A DNA stretch of 9,605 nt from Anaerobacillus sp. (GTDB taxonomy: Bacteria > Bacillota > Bacilli > Bacillales_H > Anaerobacillaceae): the NCBI GenBank assembly GCA_007120055.1, contig SKOL01000129.1, positions 1 to 9,605 on the forward strand. The letters are read 5' to 3'. Position 1 is the first letter of the stretch. Every line of letters begins with the position of its first letter. Below are positions 6,954-9,605 of the stretch, piece after piece. The position numbers were made by a program, and so were the translations under genes. Under the pieces are notes generated by a model. That model ran no database searches. It saw only the letters and a list, made by a program, of their open reading frames with translations, and was not told the origin of the DNA.

Positions 6954-7074
6954 AGGGGCTGTCCCAAAACAAAGTATCAGACATCGATAGGGACTTAATA
7001 TAGAGGGATAATTAATTTATACGTCTATATTAAGTAAGTTCTATATGGTGTCAGACACTTATGGGACAACCCCT
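6954..7074. mobile_element. MITE-like nested palindromic element, about 120 bp
   Basis: Outer arms AGGGGCTGTCCCA (6954-6966) and TGGGACAACCCCT (7062-7074) are inverted with one mismatch. Inside them are related ATCAGACA (6976-6983) and GTGTCAGACAC (7048-7058) motifs, and then perfect 12-bp arms ACTTAATATAGA (6993-7004) and TCTATATTAAGT (7024-7035). The whole unit folds into one long interrupted hairpin and encodes nothing. AGGGGCTGTCCCA-type ends resemble termini of some Bacillus insertion sequences and their small derivatives. The - strand copy of the left arm ends CCCCTTTTG, so it may also terminate transcription from the spore-protein genes. Confidence 0.55.
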
Positions 7075-7130
7075 GGAAATGTCAATTTTTATTTATATCA
7101 ATGAATAATGTGGAGGTTAGGAATTTGTTT

Positions 7131-7325
7131 TTATTTTAATTGTCCTTCAGCCATTTGTACTAAACGCTTTGTAATTTCTCCACCTACAGAGCCGTTAGCA
7201 CGAGATGTTGCATCAGCACCAAGTTGTACACCAAACTCCTGTGCAATTTCATACTTCATTTGGTCAAGAGCTTGCTCAACTCCTGGTACAACTAATTGAT
7301 TGTTGTTTGAGTTGTTGTTAGCCAT
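7131..7325 (-). CDS. Alpha/beta-type small acid-soluble spore protein, copy 1 (SspA-like)
   Basis: 64-residue DNA-binding spore protein. Alpha/beta SASPs coat and protect the chromosome in the dormant spore and are degraded by the germination protease GPR to supply amino acids. The germination-protease site is visible in KYEIAQEFG (24-32), and the strongly conserved DNA-contacting region runs [25 protein letters not shown] (32-56). The Asn-rich N-terminus and the [11 protein letters not shown] helix match the SspA/SspB group; the C-terminus is a few residues shorter than B. subtilis SspA. AAGGAGGT (complement of 7334-7341) lies eight bases before the ATG. It differs from copy 2 by a single residue (Asn7). 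No convincing sigma-G promoter is seen in the 56-base gap from copy 2, so read-through from upstream is plausible. Confidence 0.96.
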   Translation of the reverse strand: MANNNSNNNQLVVPGVEQALDQMKYEIAQEFGVQLGADATSRANGSVGGEITKRLVQMAEGQLK

Positions 7326-7348
7326 TTTGTACGACCTCCTTCAATATG

Positions 7349-7376
7349 TTGTGATTTATTGTCGTATTGTGATTTA
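7349..7376. repeat. Short direct repeat between the two spore-protein genes
   Basis: TTGTGATTTA occurs at 7349-7358 and again at 7367-7376, an 18-base period. It lies in the spacer upstream of copy 1. It may be a binding-site pair or a footprint of the tandem duplication. Confidence 0.4.
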
Positions 7377-7381
7377 GGAAA

Positions 7382-7576
7382 TTACTTCAATTGCCCTTCA
7401 GCCATTTGTACTAAACGCTTTGTAATTTCTCCACCTACAGAACCGTTAGCACGAGATGTTGCGTCAGCACCAAGTTGTACGCCAAACTCCTGTGCAATTT
7501 CATACTTCATTTGGTCAAGAGCTTGCTCAACTCCTGGTACAACTAATTGATTGTTGCGTGAGTTGTTATTAGCCAT
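7382..7576 (-). CDS. Alpha/beta-type small acid-soluble spore protein, copy 2 (SspA-like)
   Basis: 64 residues, identical to copy 1 except Arg instead of Asn at position 7. It has the same GPR cleavage region (EIAQEFG) and DNA-binding core ([17 protein letters not shown]). Two adjacent ATG codons are present (7579 and 7576). I chose 7576 because its distance to AAAGGAGGT (complement of 7585-7593) is eight bases, the same as in copy 1, and because MANNNS is the usual N-terminus. The open frame continues upstream to 7729 but without RBS or family similarity. A sigma-G-like promoter precedes it (7609-7639), fitting forespore expression. By eye the two coding sequences differ at about nine bases, nearly all silent, indicating recent duplication or gene conversion under purifying selection. 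Confidence 0.96.
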   Translation of the reverse strand: MANNNSRNNQLVVPGVEQALDQMKYEIAQEFGVQLGADATSRANGSVGGEITKRLVQMAEGQLK

Positions 7577-7608
7577 CATGTTCGACCTCCTTTCGTATGT
7601 TGTGGGCT

Positions 7609-7639
7609 TAGTTATGTGAGACGCAGTGAAAAATATGCA
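7609..7639 (-). promoter_or_regulatory. Sigma-G-like (forespore) promoter of spore-protein copy 2
   Basis: On the - strand, TGCATA (complement of 7634-7639) matches the GHATR-type -35 of sigma-G promoters. After 17 bases comes CATAACTA (complement of 7609-7616), close to the CATnHTA -10 but with one extra base. The implied start point gives a leader of about 25 bases carrying the RBS. The placement in front of a SASP gene, a classic sigma-G target, supports the call. Confidence 0.55.
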
Positions 7640-7760
7640 AGATTTTATTGTTTTTTTGTGGTAAATATTAGTTGATTTATTGAGGGGAAAAGATGGGGTG
7701 TTTGAGGAGGACAAAAGGGGCTGAACCATAGGGGTTTGAAACGAAGTTAAAGCTTACCGA

Positions 7761-7776
7761 ATGTAAACGAATAAAT
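7761..7776 (+). promoter_or_regulatory. Possible catabolite-responsive element (cre-like)
   Basis: ATGTAAACGAATAAAT fits the Bacillus cre pattern WTGNAANCGNWNNCWW except for A at the C position. It is centred about 30 bases upstream of the predicted -35 of the GntP-family gene, a sugar-acid transporter class often under CcpA control. One mismatch in an AT-rich background makes this tentative. Confidence 0.3.
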
Positions 7777-7798
7777 TGAGTTTTTTTAACAATTAATA

Positions 7799-7826
7799 TT
7801 TATATTTTTAGAAAATTCAGTATAAT
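7799..7826 (+). promoter_or_regulatory. Probable sigma-A promoter of the GntP-family gene
   Basis: A perfect TATAAT (7821-7826) has TTTATA (7799-7804) 16 bases upstream as the best -35. Transcription would begin near 7833 and give a leader of about 140 bases before the ATG at 7976. Confidence 0.5.
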
Positions 7827-7833
7827 AAAGATA

Positions 7834-7848
7834 TAGTTCGATGAACTA
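7834..7848 (+). promoter_or_regulatory. Operator-like palindrome at the predicted transcription start
   Basis: TAGTTC-GAT-GAACTA is a perfect 6-bp inverted repeat lying eight bases after the -10, over the predicted +1. That is the position expected for a repressor site controlling the permease gene. No regulator gene is present in the window. Confidence 0.45.
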
Positions 7849-7887
7849 CATATTTTATCACTTTAATTAAAGGTTTTAAGTTATTAT

Positions 7888-7916
7888 AAAAAAAGACTGC
7901 TTTTTGGGCAGTCTTT
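7888..7916. terminator. Stem-loop in the permease leader, terminator-like on the - strand
   Basis: AAAGACTGC (7892-7900) pairs perfectly with GCAGTCTTT (7908-7916) around a seven-base loop. Seven A's on the left (7888-7894) become a clean T7 tail on the - strand, so the sequence is a good terminator for leftward transcription. On the + strand the tail is broken (TTTGCAACTTTTT), making it a weak terminator or attenuator within the GntP leader. It may simply block antisense transcripts from entering the spore-protein genes. Confidence 0.55.
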
Positions 7917-7975
7917 GCAACTTTTTCTAAGAAAACTGATTCGGAAACATTAACAATTTAGCGGTGGTGAAATAA

Positions 7976-9238
7976 ATGGATTTAGAAGTTAGTAGTTTCG
8001 GAACACTTCTCGGGCTTATCGTTACAGTTGCATTAATATTAAAGAAGGTTAATCCAGCGTACGCGATGATGTTCGGAGCGCTAACAGGGGGAATAGTTGG
8101 TGGGCTTTCATTAATGGAATCTGTGCAAGTGATGGTTCATGGTGCAGAAGGGATGACAGGGGTTGTACTACGCGTGTTAGCTGCGGGTGTGCTTGCAGGG
8201 GTTTTAATCGAATCCGGAGCTGCAAAGCGTATTGCAGAAACAATTTTACATAAACTAGGGGAAACAAAAGCGTTACTAGCGATCACAGGTGCAACAATGA
8301 TTTTAACAGGAGTTGGAGTATTTATCGGAGTTGCGATTCTTACTGTTGCTCCCATTGCATTATCGATTGCTAAACGTGCCAATATATCAAAGTTTGCTAT
8401 TTTACTAGCGGTTTCCGGTGGTGGTAAAGCAGGAAATATCATTTCACCCAATCCAAATGCAATCGCTGTTGCTGAGGCGTTTAAAGTCCCATTAACTTCA
8501 GTGATGGTAGCGGGAGTTTTGCCGGCAATTGGTGGAGTCGTGATTACTTACTTTATAGCCAAAAGATTAGTTAATCGAGGAAGTCTTGTTACTGAACGAG
8601 ATTTGCCAGAACCTTTCAATGGTGAAAAGTTGCCTTCTTTAGCTGCGGCTTTAAGTGGCCCAGCCATTGCGATTATGTTATTGCTTTTCCAACCAATATT
8701 CGGTATTGTTATTGACCCACTTATTGCACTACCAATTGGTGGTATTGCTGGAGCGCTAATTATGCAAAAAGGAAATCAACTTAACATGTTCATTACATCA
8801 GGGATAACGAAGATGTCGGCAATTGCAATTCTACTTCTCGGTACGGGTACTTTAGCAGGAGTCATTGCGCATTCTGCGCTAATATCAGTTATCTTAGAAT
8901 CTATTGATTCGTTAGGAATTCAGCCTTATTGGATTGCTCCAATAGCAGGGGTTACAATGTCAGCAGCAACAGGTTCGACTGCGGCAGCATCAGCCGTTGC
9001 CGGAAATGTTTTTGCACCGACAATTATTGATTTAGGCGTGAATGCTTTGGCGGGAGCGGCGATGGTTCATGCAGGAGCCACTGTTCTCGATCACTTACCA
9101 CACGGTACCTTTTTTCACATTACGCGTGGGAGTGTTAATATGGAGTTGAAGGAGCGTTTCAAACTATTACCTTATGAAACCGTGATCGGTCTTGGGATTG
9201 TTGCTTTATCAACGTTGATCTTTGGGGTGTTGTTGTAG
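7976..9238 (+). CDS. GntP-family sugar-acid permease
   Basis: A 420-residue polytopic membrane protein, almost entirely hydrophobic, with about a dozen predicted membrane segments separated by short charged loops; the main polar loop is at about 198-222. Family features are GVFIGVAILTVAPIALSIAK (114-133), SGGGKAGNIISPNPNAIAVAEAF (147-169) with the conserved polar NPN helix break, SAATGSTAAASAVAG (329-343) and DHLPHGTFFH (372-381). GntP permeases import gluconate or related acids such as glycerate by proton symport. The length is slightly below classic GntP (about 440-450). SD GGTGGTGA (7963-7970) is close upstream of the ATG. No gluconate or glycerate kinase lies beside it in the window, so the substrate is undetermined. 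The upstream palindrome and cre-like site suggest its own regulation. Confidence 0.92.
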   Translation: MDLEVSSFGTLLGLIVTVALILKKVNPAYAMMFGALTGGIVGGLSLMESVQVMVHGAEGMTGVVLRVLAAGVLAGVLIESGAAKRIAETILHKLGETKALLAITGATMILTGVGVFIGVAILTVAPIALSIAKRANISKFAILLAVSGGGKAGNIISPNPNAIAVAEAFKVPLTSVMVAGVLPAIGGVVITYFIAKRLVNRGSLVTERDLPEPFNGEKLPSLAAALSGPAIAIMLLLFQPIFGIVIDPLIALPIGGIAGALIMQKGNQLNMFITSGITKMSAIAILLLGTGTLAGVIAHSALISVILESIDSLGIQPYWIAPIAGVTMSAATGSTAAASAVAGNVFAPTIIDLGVNALAGAAMVHAGATVLDHLPHGTFFHITRGSVNMELKERFKLLPYETVIGLGIVALSTLIFGVLL

Positions 9239-9247
9239 TGAACTACT

Positions 9248-9304
9248 CACCCTGCAAACGCTTGAAGAGGGAGACTTCTTTCGGAAAAATATTAAAGGGT
9301 GTTT
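9248..9304 (+). terminator. Weak candidate terminator/hairpin after the GntP-family gene
   Basis: CACCCT (9248-9253) and AGGGTG (9296-9301) could close a long stem-loop followed by TTT, with an inner GAAG/CTTC pairing (9264-9267 with 9275-9278) followed by TTT. Neither is a strong intrinsic terminator; read-through into the next gene is possible. Confidence 0.25.
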
Positions 9305-9345
9305 AGAAGTACTAAGCTTCAGTAATGACGAGTGGTGGTGGGACT

Positions 9346-9605
9346 TTGAATAACATTGTTTTATTTGATGGTGAGTGTAATTTTTGTGACCGAAGTGTTC
9401 ATTTTATTATTAAAAGAGATAAAAATGCCCTCTATAAGTTCGCTTCTATTCAAAGTAGCGCCGGCCAAAACATAATTAAGAAAAATGGTGTTCCTACCAA
9501 TGTAGATAGCTTAGTTGTTGTTGAGACGGAACGATTCTACCTTAAATCAACAGCGGCTTTAAACATTTGTAAAAATTTAGATGGTGTCTGGAAATTATTT
9601 TATGG
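9346..9605 (+). CDS. DCC-family (DUF393) thiol-disulfide oxidoreductase-like protein, 5' part
   Basis: The open frame runs off the right edge; 86 N-terminal residues are visible. The start MNNIVLFDGECNFCDRSVHFIIKRD carries the family's defining DG-x-C-x-x-C motif (Cys 11 and 14), a thioredoxin-like redox pair, and is followed by the typical KFASIQS segment. The next part, DSLVVVETERFYLKSTAALNICKNLDG, matches the usual strand-turn with a strongly conserved Ser-Thr/Ala region. TTG 9346 is preferred because GGTGGTGGG (9334-9342) is well placed, much like the SD of the upstream permease gene. An in-frame ATG at 9325 would add seven residues (MTSGGGT) and has no visible RBS. The family's physiological substrate is unknown. 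The gap to the permease gene is about 107 bases, so shared transcription is possible. Confidence 0.88.
   Translation, partial: MNNIVLFDGECNFCDRSVHFIIKRDKNALYKFASIQSSAGQNIIKKNGVPTNVDSLVVVETERFYLKSTAALNICKNLDGVWKLFY

Larger units (their letters stand above)
6637..7130. other. Gene-free, repeat-rich intergenic region
   Basis: About 490 bases hold no supportable coding sequence. From left to right: the leader of the small basic gene; an AT-rich palindrome (6684-6705); a perfect 23-bp inverted repeat (6711-6773); a minor palindrome CACTCA-GT-TGAGTG (6797-6810); a GC-richer foldable segment (6852-6909); and a MITE-like nested palindrome (6954-7074). I see no convincing promoter within it. Confidence 0.7.
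7640..7975. other. Divergent intergenic region between spore-protein and GntP-family genes
   Basis: About 335 bases without a gene. A G-rich purine stretch (about 7682-7735) contains GAGGAGG and AAAGGGG runs, but no start codon sits at RBS distance. ACAAAAGGGGCTG (7711-7723) repeats 6949-6961 exactly. A cre-like sequence lies at 7761-7776, a promoter at 7799-7826, a palindrome at 7834-7848 and a hairpin at 7892-7916, all upstream of the permease gene. Confidence 0.6.

Noticed and set aside
6845..6954. ATACAAAA at 6845-6852 and 6947-6954 as an 8-bp target-site duplication
   Set aside because: The enclosed segment has no matching terminal repeats and the 8-mer is AT-rich enough to recur by chance. 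The right copy also overlaps the MITE arm.
6684..7074. Clustered repeats as a CRISPR-like array or replication iterons
   Set aside because: The units are different inverted repeats of unequal length and sequence, with no regular direct repeat or spacer pattern.
7108..7550. Two similar + strand reading frames of 63 residues across the spore-protein genes
   Set aside because: They are antisense mirrors of the duplicated SASP genes; their mutual similarity comes only from that duplication.
7577..7729. N-terminal extension of the second spore-protein reading frame
   Set aside because: The extra residues have no RBS at 7729, no similarity to SASPs, and cover the sigma-G-like promoter and the real RBS at 7585-7593.
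7682..7735. Purine-rich stretch with GAGGAGG and AAAGGGG as ribosome-binding sites of a hidden small + strand gene
   Set aside because: No ATG, GTG or TTG occurs at suitable spacing, and the frames beyond are closed quickly by stops.
9325..9345. ATG 9325 as start of the DCC-family gene
   Set aside because: It adds MTSGGGT, which is the RBS region read as protein; no Shine-Dalgarno precedes it, while TTG 9346 has one.

Overview
The window is low-GC DNA from a spore-forming Firmicute, most likely a Bacillaceae species. The evidence is strong AGGAGG/AGAGGTG-type ribosome-binding sites, two alpha/beta-type small acid-soluble spore protein genes preceded by a sigma-G-like promoter, and a glycine-betaine-binding protein of the OpuAC type. 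Acidic substrate-binding proteins and a compatible-solute uptake gene would fit a salt- or alkali-adapted bacillus, but that is inference.

Left part (1-2240): the 3' end of a glycine betaine ABC transporter binding-protein gene (+) converges on a lipoprotein gene for a peptide/glutathione-type binding protein (-). The two share a compact bidirectional terminator.

Centre-left (2241-6355): a divergent promoter region separates the lipoprotein gene from a four-gene + strand operon. The operon encodes two peptide-type permeases (C-type first, then B-type) and two ATPases (D- and F-type), and it ends in an intrinsic terminator whose stem contains the last stop codon. Together the five genes form one complete Dpp/Opp/Gsi-class importer: the lipoprotein captures the ligand outside the membrane, the permease pair forms the channel, and the two ATPases drive it.

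Centre (6356-7130): a repeat-rich region with one small, very basic, unassigned ORF. It holds a possible relic of an IS605/TnpB-type transposon right end, a perfect 23-bp inverted repeat, a GC-richer foldable segment and a MITE-like nested palindrome of about 120 bp. This is the least explained part of the window.

Centre-right (7131-7660): two almost identical SASP genes in tandem on the - strand, differing by one residue. Right part (7661-9605): a 5' region with promoter, palindrome and hairpin precedes a GntP-family permease gene. After it comes the start of a DCC-family (DUF393) thiol-disulfide oxidoreductase-like gene, cut off by the window edge.

I found no CRISPR array, tRNA, rRNA, intact transposase or defence system. 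The most unusual material is the non-coding repeat cluster, not a new multi-gene system.
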